A DNA stretch of 64,000 bases from Streptomyces sp. SUK 48 (GTDB taxonomy: Bacteria; Actinomycetota; Actinomycetes; Streptomycetales; Streptomycetaceae): NCBI RefSeq assembly GCF_009650765.1, contig NZ_CP045740.1, positions 3,324,001-3,388,000 on the forward strand, in the 5' to 3' direction. The notes under the pieces were generated by a model that saw only the letters and a program-made list of their open reading frames with translations, searched no databases and had not been told where the DNA came from. Made by a program: the position numbers and the translations under genes. Position 1 is the stretch's first letter; each line of letters begins with the position of its first letter. Shown here one piece after another: positions 8,669 to 17,259 of the stretch.

Positions 8669-9795
8669 CACGCCACCTCCAGCTTCTTCGTCGGGGCGGC
8701 GGCCTGGGCGGCGAGTTCGGCGCCGACCTTCTGCTGCTGGCGCTTGAGGCCGTAGCGGCGCACGACCTCGTAGGCGATCACGACGCACAGGACGATGACG
8801 CCCTGGATCACGCCGAGGATCTCCTTGTCGTAGCCCTGGAACTCCAGGTGGTTGGTGGTGCGCTCCAGGAAGCCCCACAGCAGGGCGCCGAGCGCGATAC
8901 CGATCGGGTTGTTGCGGCCGAGCAGCGCGATGGCGATGCCGGTGAAGGCGATACCGGTCGGGAAGTCGCTGCTGAACTGGTAGCTCTCGTTGAGCAGGGT
9001 CGGCATGCCGATCAGACCGGCCGCCGCACCCGAGATGATCATGCTGGTGACGACCATCTTCTTCACCGAGACACCGCTCGCGGTGGCCGCGCTCTCGGAC
9101 TGGCCGACGGTGCGCAGGTCGTAGCCGAAGCGGGTGCGGCCGAGGACGAACCAGTAGGCGATGCCGACGAGCACGGCGACGACGATGAAGCCATCCAGGT
9201 CGCCGCCCGGACCGGTGTTGATCAGGAAGAAGTGCGAGGCCGACGGGAGCGGCCTGGTCGCGACGACGGTGCCGCCCTGGTAGAGGTGGGCGAGCTTGCC
9301 GGGCTGGAGCAGGTAGCCGATGATCGCGGTGGCGATCGAGTTCAGCATGATCGTCGAAATGACCTCGCTGACACCCCGGGTCACCTTGAGGACACCGGCG
9401 ATGGCCGCCCACACCGCGCCGGTCGCCATGGCGCAGATCAGGATGAGCAGCATGGAGAGCCAGCCCGGCAGGGTCAGCGCCCCGCCGAGGACGGCGGCGA
9501 AGAACGCGGCGAGCCGGTACTGGCCGTCGACACCGATGTTGAACAGGTTCATCCGGAAGCCGATGGCCACCGAGACGCCCGCGAGGTAGTACGTGGTCGC
9601 CTTGTTCAGGATGTAGACCTGGCTGTCGCTGGCGAAGCCGTAGGTCATCATGTCGCTGAAGGCGGGGCCCGGGTTCTTGCCGGTCGCGAGGATCACCAGG
9701 GCGGTGATGACGAGCGCGGCGACGATCGCGAGCAGCGGGGCCGCGATCCCGAGGAGCAGCCGCTCCTTGTCGATCCGTGAGGTCAGCTTGTTCAT
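8668..9795 (-). CDS. nucleoside ABC transporter permease 1 (YufP-type)
   Basis: 375-aa permease with multiple TM segments. It shows FRMNLFNIGVDGQYRLAAF (the family's N-I-G-x-x-G-Q/E pattern) and the coupling-helix region RTRFGYDLRTVGQSESAA. The ATG at 9795 overlaps the ATPase stop by 4 nt (ATGA). A basic/Gln-rich tail (LKRQQQK) ends the protein. Partners are the ATPase upstream, permease 2 downstream and the BMP lipoprotein at the head of the operon. Confidence 0.92.
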   Translation of the reverse strand: MNKLTSRIDKERLLLGIAAPLLAIVAALVITALVILATGKNPGPAFSDMMTYGFASDSQVYILNKATTYYLAGVSVAIGFRMNLFNIGVDGQYRLAAFFAAVLGGALTLPGWLSMLLILICAMATGAVWAAIAGVLKVTRGVSEVISTIMLNSIATAIIGYLLQPGKLAHLYQGGTVVATRPLPSASHFFLINTGPGGDLDGFIVVAVLVGIAYWFVLGRTRFGYDLRTVGQSESAATASGVSVKKMVVTSMIISGAAAGLIGMPTLLNESYQFSSDFPTGIAFTGIAIALLGRNNPIGIALGALLWGFLERTTNHLEFQGYDKEILGVIQGVIVLCVVIAYEVVRRYGLKRQQQKVGAELAAQAAAPTKKLEVA

Positions 9796-11351
9796 CGGGC
9801 GTCGTCCTCCGCGTGCTCCAGGTGGCCGGTGGCCGCACCGGTCATGGCGGAGCCCAGCTCCTCGGGGGTGATGGTGGCGGGGTCGGCGTCGGCGACCAGG
9901 CGGCCCCGGTACATCACCCGCAGGGTGTCGGACAGGCCGATCAGCTCGTCCAGGTCGGCGGAGATCAGCAGCACGGCCAGGCCCTCGCGGCGGGCCTCGC
10001 GGATGTGGTCCCAGATGGCCGCCTGCGCGCCGACGTCCACACCGCGGGTGGGGTGGGCGGCGATGAGCAGCTTGGGGGCGTGGCTCATCTCGCGGCCGAC
10101 GATCAGCTTCTGCTGGTTGCCGCCGGACAGCGAGGCCGCGGTGACGTCGATGCCGGGGGTGCGGACGTCGTACGACGCCACGATCCGCTCGGTGTCGGCA
10201 CGGGCGGCCTTGTTGTCGAGCAGGACGCCGCGGGAGTTGGGCTTCTCGGTGACGTGGCCCAGGATGCGGTTCTCCCACAGCGGGGCTTCAAGCAGCAGGC
10301 CGTGGCGGTGGCGGTCCTCGGGGATGTAGCCGATGCCGGCCTCGCGGCGCTGCCGGGTGGCGCGCTGGGAGATGTCGGCGCCGTCCAGGGTGATGGTCCC
10401 GGCGTCCGGGTGGCGCATGCCCATGATGGCCTCGACCAGCTCGGACTGGCCGTTGCCCTCCACACCGGCGATGCCGAGGACCTCGCCCTTGTGGATGGTC
10501 AGCGAGACCTTGTCGAGGATGACGCGCTCGATGCCGTCGAGGTCGGTCTGGCCCAGGTGCAGGCCCTCGATGGTGAGCATCGGGACGTCGGTGACCGTGG
10601 ACTCCTCGGTCTCCGGGGTGGGCAGCTCGCTGCCGACCATCATCTCCGCGAGCTGGCGGGGGGTGGTGGAGGCCGGCTCGGCGGTGCCGACCGTCGTACC
10701 GCGCCGGATGACGGTGATCTCGTCGGCGACGGACAGCACCTCGCCCAGCTTGTGGGAGATGAAGATGACCGTGAGGCCCTCGGCCTTCAGCTCGCGCAGG
10801 TTGTCGAAGAGCGCGTCGACCTCCTGCGGCACGAGCACGGCGGTCGGCTCGTCGAGGATGAGGGTGCGGGCGCCGCGGTAGAGGACCTTGAGGATCTCCA
10901 CGCGCTGGCGGTCGGCGACGCCCAGTGCCTCCACGAGGACGTCGGGGCGCACGTTCAGGCCGTACGCGTCGGAGATCTCCTTGATCTTCGCGCGGGCCTT
11001 GCCGCCGATGCCGTGGAGCTTCTCGGCGCCGAGGACGACGTTCTCCAGGACGGTGAGGTTGTCGGCGAGCATGAAGTGCTGGTGGACCATGCCGATGCCG
11101 CGCGCGATGGCGTCGCCGGGGTTGCTCAGGACGGCCCGGTCGCCGTCGATCGTGATGGTGCCCTCGTCCGGCTGCTGCATACCGTAGAGGATCTTCATCA
11201 GGGTGGACTTGCCGGCGCCGTTCTCACCGCACAGGGCATGGACAGTGCCCTTGGCGACGGTGATGTCGATGTCTCGGTTGGCGACGACGCCGGGGAAACG
11301 CTTGGTGATGCCGCGCAGTTCGACGGCAGCGGGAGGGCTGGACGCGTTGAT
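9792..11351 (-). CDS. nucleoside ABC transporter, double ATP-binding protein (non-AUG start)
   Basis: 519-aa fused tandem ATPase (two ABC domains), as in YufO/BmpB systems. Walker A of domain 1 is CGENGAGKSTLMKILYG, its signature ADRQRVEIL and its Walker B LILDEPTA. Domain 2 shows a degenerate Walker A (IAGVEGNGQSELVE), the signature SLSGGNQQK and IAAHPTRGVDVGA, the usual divergent second domain. The first in-frame ATG/GTG/TTG is at 11198, downstream of the Walker A lysine, so it cannot be the real start. Upstream to the in-frame TAG only ATC (11351) sits properly behind GAGGAGAG, giving (M)NASSPPAAVELRGITKRFPG. I take ATC as the start. Confidence 0.85.
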   Translation of the reverse strand: MNASSPPAAVELRGITKRFPGVVANRDIDITVAKGTVHALCGENGAGKSTLMKILYGMQQPDEGTITIDGDRAVLSNPGDAIARGIGMVHQHFMLADNLTVLENVVLGAEKLHGIGGKARAKIKEISDAYGLNVRPDVLVEALGVADRQRVEILKVLYRGARTLILDEPTAVLVPQEVDALFDNLRELKAEGLTVIFISHKLGEVLSVADEITVIRRGTTVGTAEPASTTPRQLAEMMVGSELPTPETEESTVTDVPMLTIEGLHLGQTDLDGIERVILDKVSLTIHKGEVLGIAGVEGNGQSELVEAIMGMRHPDAGTITLDGADISQRATRQRREAGIGYIPEDRHRHGLLLEAPLWENRILGHVTEKPNSRGVLLDNKAARADTERIVASYDVRTPGIDVTAASLSGGNQQKLIVGREMSHAPKLLIAAHPTRGVDVGAQAAIWDHIREARREGLAVLLISADLDELIGLSDTLRVMYRGRLVADADPATITPEELGSAMTGAATGHLEHAEDDAR

Positions 11352-11420
11352 GGCGCACTCTCCTCGGGGAAAGGGGCTGCGTAAGGGGAGGGAGGGCAGG
11401 CGTCGGCGACGCTAGCGCGG

Positions 11421-11447
11421 CAACTCTTAGCTACACGCGTAGAGTTG
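11421..11447. promoter_or_regulatory. nested dyad upstream of ABC ATPase, candidate operator
   Basis: Outer arms CAACTCT (11421-11427) and AGAGTTG (11441-11447) enclose CTAC (11431-11434) and GTAG (11439-11442). On the minus strand the core reads TCTACGCGTGT. A close relative, TCTACGCGCGT, lies upstream of the BMP gene at 12702-12712, suggesting a shared regulator of the two transcripts. Confidence 0.45.
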
Positions 11448-11502
11448 ACACATTGTTATGGCCCGGCGAAGGGAGCGCGAACGGCTCCCCGCGCCGAGCC
11501 GA

Positions 11503-11521
11503 GGTCCGGTCGGGCCGGACC
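11503..11521 (-). terminator. hairpin after BMP lipoprotein gene
   Basis: GGTCCGG (11503-11509) and CCGGACC (11515-11521) form a 7-bp stem with a 5-nt loop, 43 nt beyond the BMP stop. It may partly end transcription so that the binding protein is made in excess over the channel genes. Confidence 0.45.
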
Positions 11522-11563
11522 CTTACCTGCTGCTCAGGCCGGATGCCTGGCACTCAGGCCGGA

Positions 11564-12619
11564 TCAAGGGGTGGTCTTGACCTTGATCTTGCCGTCGACG
11601 ATGTTCTGCTTCGCGGCGTCCAGCTTGGGCTGGATGTCCTTCAGGTAGCCACCGCTGGTGGCCAGGGAGACACCGCCCTTGGCGAGCGAGTACACGTTGT
11701 TGCCCGCGAGCGGCTTGCCGTTCTTGACGGACTGGATGAAGTCGAAGACGCCGACGTCGACGTTCTTGACCGCGGAGGTCAGGATGGAGCTCTTGTACTT
11801 CGACATGCCCGGGATGTTGTACTGGTCCGAGTCCACGCCGATCGCCCAGGCGCCCTTGACGCCGTTGACGGCCTCGATGGCGCCGGTGCCGGAGGAGCCG
11901 GCCGCGGAGTAGACGACGTCGGCGCCGTTGTCGAGCATGCCCTGGGCGGCCTGCTGGCCCTTGTCCGGGCTGGAGAAGCCGGAGGTGTCCTGGCCGTGGC
12001 TCAGGTACTGGACGTCGACCTTCACCTTGGGGTTGGTGTCGTGCACGCCCTGCACGTAACCGGCCTGGAACTTCTTGATCAGCGGGTTGTCGACGCCGCC
12101 GATGAAGCCCACGTGGGTCTTCTTGGTCTTCAGCGCGGCGGCGACACCGGCCAGGTAGGAGCTCTGCTCCTCGGTGAAGGTGATGCTGTCGACGTTCTTG
12201 CCATCCACGACCGAGTCGACGATGCCGAAGCTGGTCTTCGGGTACTTCGCGGCGATCTTCTGCACCGACGGGGCGTAGGCGTAACCCACGGCGACGATCG
12301 GGTTGTAACCGGCATCCGCGAGGTCCTGGAGGCGCTGCTCGCGGTCGGCCTCGGTGTCCGAGGTCTTCGCGGTCAGCTCCTTGATGGAACTGCCGAACTG
12401 CTTCTCGGCCTTGTCGGCACCGCGCGCGGCGGAGTCGTTGAAGGACCGGTCACCACGGCCGCCGACGTCGTAGGCGAGACCGATCTTGATTCCGCCCTTG
12501 GCGCCACCCGAAGAGGAAGAGCTGGCGTCGTCGGAGGACGTCTTGCCACACGCGGTGGCGGAAAGGGCGAGGGCTGCGGTGGCGAGACACGCAGCGGAAA
12601 GCTTGGCTACCCGGCGCAC
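11564..12619 (-). CDS. BMP-family nucleoside-binding lipoprotein
   Basis: 351-aa substrate-binding protein. The N-terminus MRRVAKLSAACLATAALALS leads to a lipobox (SATAC) with the lipidated Cys at residue 24, then a Ser-rich linker. The BMP/PnrA-like fold follows with IGLAYDVGGRGDRSFNDSA and later GVDSDQYNIPG. Members bind purine or pyrimidine nucleosides for the adjacent ABC importer. The GTG start at 12619 has AAGGAG 8 nt upstream. It lies about 210 bp before the ATPase, separated by a hairpin and a dyad, so it may be partly independent. Confidence 0.93.
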   Translation of the reverse strand: MRRVAKLSAACLATAALALSATACGKTSSDDASSSSSGGAKGGIKIGLAYDVGGRGDRSFNDSAARGADKAEKQFGSSIKELTAKTSDTEADREQRLQDLADAGYNPIVAVGYAYAPSVQKIAAKYPKTSFGIVDSVVDGKNVDSITFTEEQSSYLAGVAAALKTKKTHVGFIGGVDNPLIKKFQAGYVQGVHDTNPKVKVDVQYLSHGQDTSGFSSPDKGQQAAQGMLDNGADVVYSAAGSSGTGAIEAVNGVKGAWAIGVDSDQYNIPGMSKYKSSILTSAVKNVDVGVFDFIQSVKNGKPLAGNNVYSLAKGGVSLATSGGYLKDIQPKLDAAKQNIVDGKIKVKTTP

Positions 12620-12697
12620 GGGAAGGCTCCTTCACCTGACCTGAGCGCCATGTCGGCGCTTGAGCCGAACACCCCGGCGGCGTCGGCTTCGCGGCAT

Positions 12698-12712
12698 CGT
12701 AACGCGCGTAGA
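12698..12712 (-). promoter_or_regulatory. TCTACGCGCGTTACG element upstream of BMP gene
   Basis: On the minus strand TCTACGCGCGT (12712-12702) runs into TTACGAT. TACGAT (12701-12696) resembles a -10 with a poly-T stretch 17 bp upstream. The TCTACGCG(C/T)GT core is shared with the dyad before the ATPase. Function is inferred from repetition only. Confidence 0.4.
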
Positions 12713-12719
12713 TGTCGCA

Positions 12720-13294
12720 AAAAACCCCCTCTCGAAGCCGTTATCGATTCGAGGCAAACAGCATCTGAACTCGCTCCCCGAGTCCTCTCACGCGGCTGCT
12801 GCGTCCGGCGAACGATTGGCTTGCGGGTCTGTTGCGCGGGCCGGGGCGGGAGGCTAGGGCTGGCCTGGGACGGGAGGGCGCGAGAGCGGGAGAGCGGGGA
12901 AGGCCCGGGGGGTGCGGGGGCGCGGCCGGAGTGGCGGCCGGGACGCGGCGGCGGGCGGGCCTGTGGGGCCGGCGGGCGGGGAAGACCGCAGGGCGAGGGG
13001 TGCGGCAGAGATGCGGCCCGAGGCGCGGGCGGGGGCGCGGCGGCGGGGCAGGACCGGTGGGGCTGACGGGCACGGAAGGGCGCGGGGCGGCAGGGGCACG
13101 ACCGGGATGCGGCCGGGACGTAGGCCGGGGCAAGCGGCCGGAGTGCGGGCCGGAGTGCGGCCGAGACGCGGGCCGGAGCGGCGGCGGTGGGCCGGGACCC
13201 GTGGAAGCGTCCGGCCCAGGCGGGGCTGCCCGCCCGCCGCCTGGGCCGGCCACCGCCGCGGGCTGTCTCCCCGGGGCCGGCTCCGTCGGTCCCG
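12720..13294. other. non-coding G-rich stretch between BMP and amidohydrolase genes
   Basis: No convincing gene was found. From about 12835 to 13200 the plus strand is strongly G-skewed, with many GGG/GGGG runs separated by 1-7 nt, which could form G-quadruplexes. Long ORFs on both strands here are low-complexity Arg/Gly/Pro frames without recognisable domains and are treated as artefacts of G+C content. Confidence 0.5.
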
Positions 13295-14524
13295 TCAGCC
13301 GTCGTTGTCGTCCAGGAACGCGGCCGCGGTGAACATCTCCACGCCGACCGTGATGGCGTGCTCGTCGGCGTCGAAGTCGCCCTGGTGCAGGTCGCGCACC
13401 GTGCGTTCGCCGGGGCGGCGGACGCCGAGGCGAGCCATGGCGCCGGGGACGTGCTCCAGGTACCAGGAGAAGTCCTCGCCGCCGAGGCTCTGCTCGGTGC
13501 TCTCCACCGAGTCCCGGCCCCGGCGGGCGGCCATCGCGCGGCGCAGCAGGTCGGCGGAGCCCTTGTCGTTGACGACGGGCGGCACCCCCCGTACGTAATT
13601 GATCTCCGACTTGGCCCGGTGCATGGTGGCGACCTCGTCGATGGCCGCGTGCACGATGTCGGGCGCCTGCCGCCACGCCTCCAGGTCCAGGCAGCGCACG
13701 GTGCCGGAGAGCTCGGCGTGCTGCGGTACGACGTTCGGGGCGTGGCCCGACTCGATACGGCCCCAGGTGAGGGCGAGGCCGACGCGGGTGTCGACACGGC
13801 GGGCGATCAACGCGGGGACGTCGACGGCGACGCGGGCGGCGGCGGTGACCAGGTCGGTGGTCAGGTGCGGGCGGGCGGTGTGGCCGCCGGGGCCGTCCAG
13901 GGCGACCTCCAGGCGGTCGCAGGCGCTGGTGATGGGCCCGTGCCGCAGCCCGACGCGGCCGGCGTCGACGCGGGGGTCGCAGTGCACGGCGAGGATCCGG
14001 CCGACCCCGCTCAGCACGCCGTCCGCGATGGCGGCGAGGGCGCCGCCGGGCAGCACCTCCTCGGCGGGCTGGAAGATCAGCCGTACGGGACGGGGGAGCA
14101 GCCCCTTCTCGTGCAGGTCGGCGAGGACGAGGCCGGTGCCGAGCACCACGGTGGTGTGCATGTCGTGGCCGCAGGCGTGCGCGCGGTCGGGCACGGTGGA
14201 GCGGTACGGGCAGTCGGTCTTGGTGTCCGGGATGGGCAGCGCGTCGATGTCGGCCCGCAGCGCCAGCACCGGTACGACGGGGCGCTCGCCCTCTTTTACG
14301 CCGATGTCGCACACGAGCCCGGTTCCGGTGGCGAGGACGCGGGGGCGCAGCCCGGCCTTCTCCAGCCGCTCCTTGATCGCGGCGGTCGTGCGGAACTCCT
14401 GGTTGCCCAGCTCGGGGTGCATGTGCAAGTCGCGGCGGAAGGCGACCAGTTCGGCGTGCAGGGACTCGCTCAGCACGCCGGGGAGCACATCCCCCGGGAG
14501 GCCGGACTCGGGCTCTAGGGACAT
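13295..14524 (-). CDS. M20-family amidohydrolase/peptidase (IAA-amino-acid hydrolase type)
   Basis: 409-aa metal-dependent amidohydrolase. The metal-binding HACGHDMHTT and FQPAEEVLPGG motifs of the M20D group are present, with ALRADIDALPI upstream. A dimerisation domain is inserted (GPGGHTARPH), and the last metal ligand region is SLGGEDFSWYLEHVPG. The family hydrolyses N-acyl amino acids or peptides, and the substrate here is open. The start is set at ATG 14524 (MSLEPESG). A GTG four codons earlier (14536) abuts the AGAGG sequence too closely. Confidence 0.88.
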   Translation of the reverse strand: MSLEPESGLPGDVLPGVLSESLHAELVAFRRDLHMHPELGNQEFRTTAAIKERLEKAGLRPRVLATGTGLVCDIGVKEGERPVVPVLALRADIDALPIPDTKTDCPYRSTVPDRAHACGHDMHTTVVLGTGLVLADLHEKGLLPRPVRLIFQPAEEVLPGGALAAIADGVLSGVGRILAVHCDPRVDAGRVGLRHGPITSACDRLEVALDGPGGHTARPHLTTDLVTAAARVAVDVPALIARRVDTRVGLALTWGRIESGHAPNVVPQHAELSGTVRCLDLEAWRQAPDIVHAAIDEVATMHRAKSEINYVRGVPPVVNDKGSADLLRRAMAARRGRDSVESTEQSLGGEDFSWYLEHVPGAMARLGVRRPGERTVRDLHQGDFDADEHAITVGVEMFTAAAFLDDNDG

Positions 14525-14941
14525 CAATTGCTTCACCCTCTGAAGGGTAGGACGCCCGGGTGGTCAACTGCCCCTGGATCAACAAAAGTTCAGCCCGTTA
14601 GGGGAAGAAAATCTGACCGCTGGACGCATGACTGTGGACTGTGTTGGGTAAAACCACTTTTTTCTTCTTCCACGCATACCACGCCGTGGCCGGGTCACGC
14701 TCGCCATGTCCACGAACCGGACCTCCACTCGGCCCGCAGCCACTAGGGTCGCGAGCCGGGCCCGAGACGAGCGAGGACTTCCCGCGGGCACAGGAGTCAC
14801 CGGGTCCGGTGCTGGCCGCGCCCGTGTGTCGGGAGCCCGTGGGGGGGGGAGAGCAGGGCACGGACGTTCATCCTGGCCAGGCGGCCGTGAGGCGGCGGGG
14901 CGGTGGGTAGGGGTTCTGAACGAGCTCTCACCCTGAGCGGG
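14525..14941. other. intergenic region with A/T-rich patch and G8 run
   Basis: No gene is supported. About 14578-14680 is unusually A/T-rich for this genome (runs such as AAAACCACTTTTTTCTTCTTCC) and may hold the amidohydrolase promoter. A run of eight G occurs near 14839-14846. Small ORFs here have no RBS and no recognisable fold. Confidence 0.4.
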
Positions 14942-16275
14942 CTACGCGAGGCTCACCGATGTCAGCCGGTGGACGTCGCGGGCCGTTCCCGTCACGCCCG
15001 ACAGGAAGCCCTGGGCGCGGGGGGAGGCGTTCTCCGTCAGCCAGGCCGGGTCGATGTCGCACACGGCGACGCGGACACCGGTGCCGGCCAGGGCCAGCGG
15101 GAGGGTGTGGACGACGGTGGAGGGGAAGCTGAGGATCGTACGGCCGATGGGGCCGCGGCGGGCGATCAGCTCCAGGGGCAGGTCCGGGCGGACGATCTCC
15201 AGGCCGGTCTCCCTGGCCAGGCGGTGGAGTTTCTCCGTGCTCTCACGGCGGTGGGCGAAGTAGCGGGTGGTGCCGTGCGCCTTGGCCAGGGTGCGGACGG
15301 CCTCCAGATAGGCATCGCCGTCGACCACGCCCGTCTCCACCAGGGACGTGCCCACCATGTCGGCGCTCCTGGTGATCCGCGGCGGCCCGAAGCGGGCCCG
15401 GGTCCAGGAGAAGTCGTTGGCCGTGACCGTGACGCCCTCGGGGGTCTCGCGCACCGGCATCGAGGAGAAGACCTCCACCCGGCGGCGCGCGCTGGGCGTC
15501 AGCCGGCGGCGGGCCGAGGAGGACACCGGCGCGAAGAGCAGATCGCGGGGGCCGGGGCGGCCTCCCTTGCGGTGCCAGCGCACCAGGCGTTCACCGCGGG
15601 CGAGTTGGGCGACGAACTCCATCGTCGCGGTGCCGTCGTCCACCACCACCAGGTCGCGCGCCCGGGTGATGGTCAGCAGCAGCTGGACGTAGCGGGAGAA
15701 GGGGTCGCCCATGACCACGCGGTCGGCGCGGCGCAGCAGGCCGCTGAGGCCGCCGATGGTGGCGAAGGGCGCGGTCGGGCCGCCGCGGGCCTCCTCCCAG
15801 CGCACCCGGTGCCCCTCGTCCCGGGCCAGATCGGCCATGCGGCGCAGCTGGCCCCGGGTCATGGGGTCGGTCGGGGCGAGGACGACGACCGTGAGATCGG
15901 CGTCGGCCGGGACGGCGGTGGCCCCGGCAACCGTCCGCCGCACCTGCGCGGGGACGGAGGAGAGCGGGCCGGAGGCCGGTACGGACGCCGGTGTCTGGTC
16001 CCGCGCCGGTGCCGGTCCCTGGGATGGTGCCGGTCCCTGGGATGGTCCCGGTGCCGGTGGCCCGTCGGAGGCCGGTGGGCCGGGGTCCGGCGGGGCGGTC
16101 GCACCCCCCGGCGCCCCGCCCCCGGCCGGGCGCTCCCACCCGGTACCGGACGGGCGTCCGCGCCGCGCAGCCCGTGCAGATGCGCCCACTCCAGCACGTT
16201 GAGCAGCTGGACCGGGCTCTCCACGAAGGCGAGCGTGCGGGTGGGGTGGCCGGTGCGGCCGGTGCGGGGGCTCAT
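14942..16275 (-). pseudogene. polysialyltransferase-family (PF07388-like) glycosyltransferase, frameshifted
   Basis: The start (ATG 16275) encodes TRTLAFVESPVQLLNVLEWAHLHG, the typical N-terminus of this family. The remainder (LTVVVLAPTDPMTRGQLRRM, then VVVDDGTATMEFVAQLARGE, then VSSSARRRLTPSARRRVEVFSSMP) lies in another frame. The span is 1334 bp, 1 bp short of 445 codons, so one base is missing in about 16100-16170, a Pro/Gly-rich stretch with C6 and C5 runs. An 18-bp tandem repeat within the same linker (about 16010-16045) does not itself shift the frame. It is probably intact in nature and misread. Predicted role: adding nonulosonate residues to a wall polymer. Confidence 0.75.
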
Positions 16276-16310
16276 CGGGGTGCGACCGTCCCGTCGTCAG
16301 TGACCTGGAT

Positions 16311-17249
16311 TCACACCGTGACCGGCTCGCCGGCGGCGGCCGCGATCTCCGCCTCGGCGACGACACCGGCGTGGCGGCGCAGCTTCTTCATCGGGCCGAG
16401 CTCGGAGTCGTAGACCTTCTTGACGCCGTCGCCGAGGGAGGACTCGATGGTGCGGATGTCGCGCACCAGGCGGGTCAGGCCCTGGGGCTCGACGGAGGCG
16501 GCCTGGTCGGAGCCCCACATGGCGCGGTCGAGGGTGATGTGGCGCTCGACGAAGGTGGCGCCGAGGGCGACGGCGGCCAGCGTGGTCTGCAGGCCCGTCT
16601 CGTGGCCGGAGTAGCCGATCGGGACGTTCGGGAACTCCTTCTCCAGCGTGTTGATCACGCGGAGGTTCAGCTCCTCGGCCTTCGCCGGGTAGGTGGAGGT
16701 GGCGTGGCACATCAGGATGTTGTCCGAGCCGAGGACCTCGACCGCGTGGCGGATCTGCTTCGGGGTGGACATGCCGGTGGAGAGGATGACGGAGCGGCCG
16801 GTGCCGCGCAGGGCGCGCAGCAGCTCGTCGTCGGTCAGGGAGGCGCTCGCCACCTTGTGGGCGGGGACGTCGAACTTCTCCAGGAAGGCGACGGCCTCGG
16901 TGTCCCACGGGGAGGCGAACCAGTCGATCCCCTTCTCCTTGCAGTACGCGTCGATCCGGCGGTACTCGTCCTCGCCGAACTCCACGCGGTGGCGGTAGTC
17001 GATGTAGGTCATCCGGCCCCAGGGGGTGTCGCGCTCGATGTCCCACTGGTCGCGCGGGGTGCAGATCTCGGGGGTGCGCTTCTGGAACTTGACGGCGTCG
17101 CAGCCGGCCTCGGCGGCGACGTCGATCAGCTTGAAGGCGTTCTCCAGCTCACCGTTGTGGTTGATGCCGATCTCGCCGCAGATGTAGACGGGACGACCGG
17201 GGCCGACCTCGCGCGAACCGAACGTACGCAGACGGGAGTTGGTGCTCAT
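16311..17249 (-). CDS. NeuB-type nonulosonate (N-acetylneuraminate/Kdn) synthase
   Basis: 312-aa enzyme that condenses PEP with a hexose or its 6-phosphate to a nine-carbon sugar acid. The TIM-barrel NeuB signature is present (GEIGINHNG at residues 25-33, then DAVKFQKRTPE, SASLTDDELLRAL, GYSGHETG, ERHITLDRAMWGSDQAAS). It ends at about residue 312, so the C-terminal SAF (antifreeze-like) domain of classical NeuB (about 345 aa) is missing or very short. It lies between the CMP-transferase (10 bp upstream) and the polysialyltransferase gene (35 bp downstream), so one operon. The exact product (Neu5Ac, Kdn or other) is undetermined. Confidence 0.88.
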   Translation of the reverse strand: MSTNSRLRTFGSREVGPGRPVYICGEIGINHNGELENAFKLIDVAAEAGCDAVKFQKRTPEICTPRDQWDIERDTPWGRMTYIDYRHRVEFGEDEYRRIDAYCKEKGIDWFASPWDTEAVAFLEKFDVPAHKVASASLTDDELLRALRGTGRSVILSTGMSTPKQIRHAVEVLGSDNILMCHATSTYPAKAEELNLRVINTLEKEFPNVPIGYSGHETGLQTTLAAVALGATFVERHITLDRAMWGSDQAASVEPQGLTRLVRDIRTIESSLGDGVKKVYDSELGPMKKLRRHAGVVAEAEIAAAAGEPVTV

Positions 17250-17259
17250 CAGGGGGTCC

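Noticed and set aside
12607..13797. Long minus-strand ORF between BMP and amidohydrolase genes
   Set aside because: It is an out-of-frame continuation of the amidohydrolase plus low-complexity Pro/Arg sequence.
14579..14861. Small ORFs in the A/T-rich patch
   Set aside because: Several overlapping frames, no ribosome site, no similarity recognised.
16010..16045. 18-bp tandem repeat as the cause of the frameshift at 14942-16275
   Set aside because: The unit length is a multiple of three, so copy-number change keeps the frame; a single-base loss is needed.
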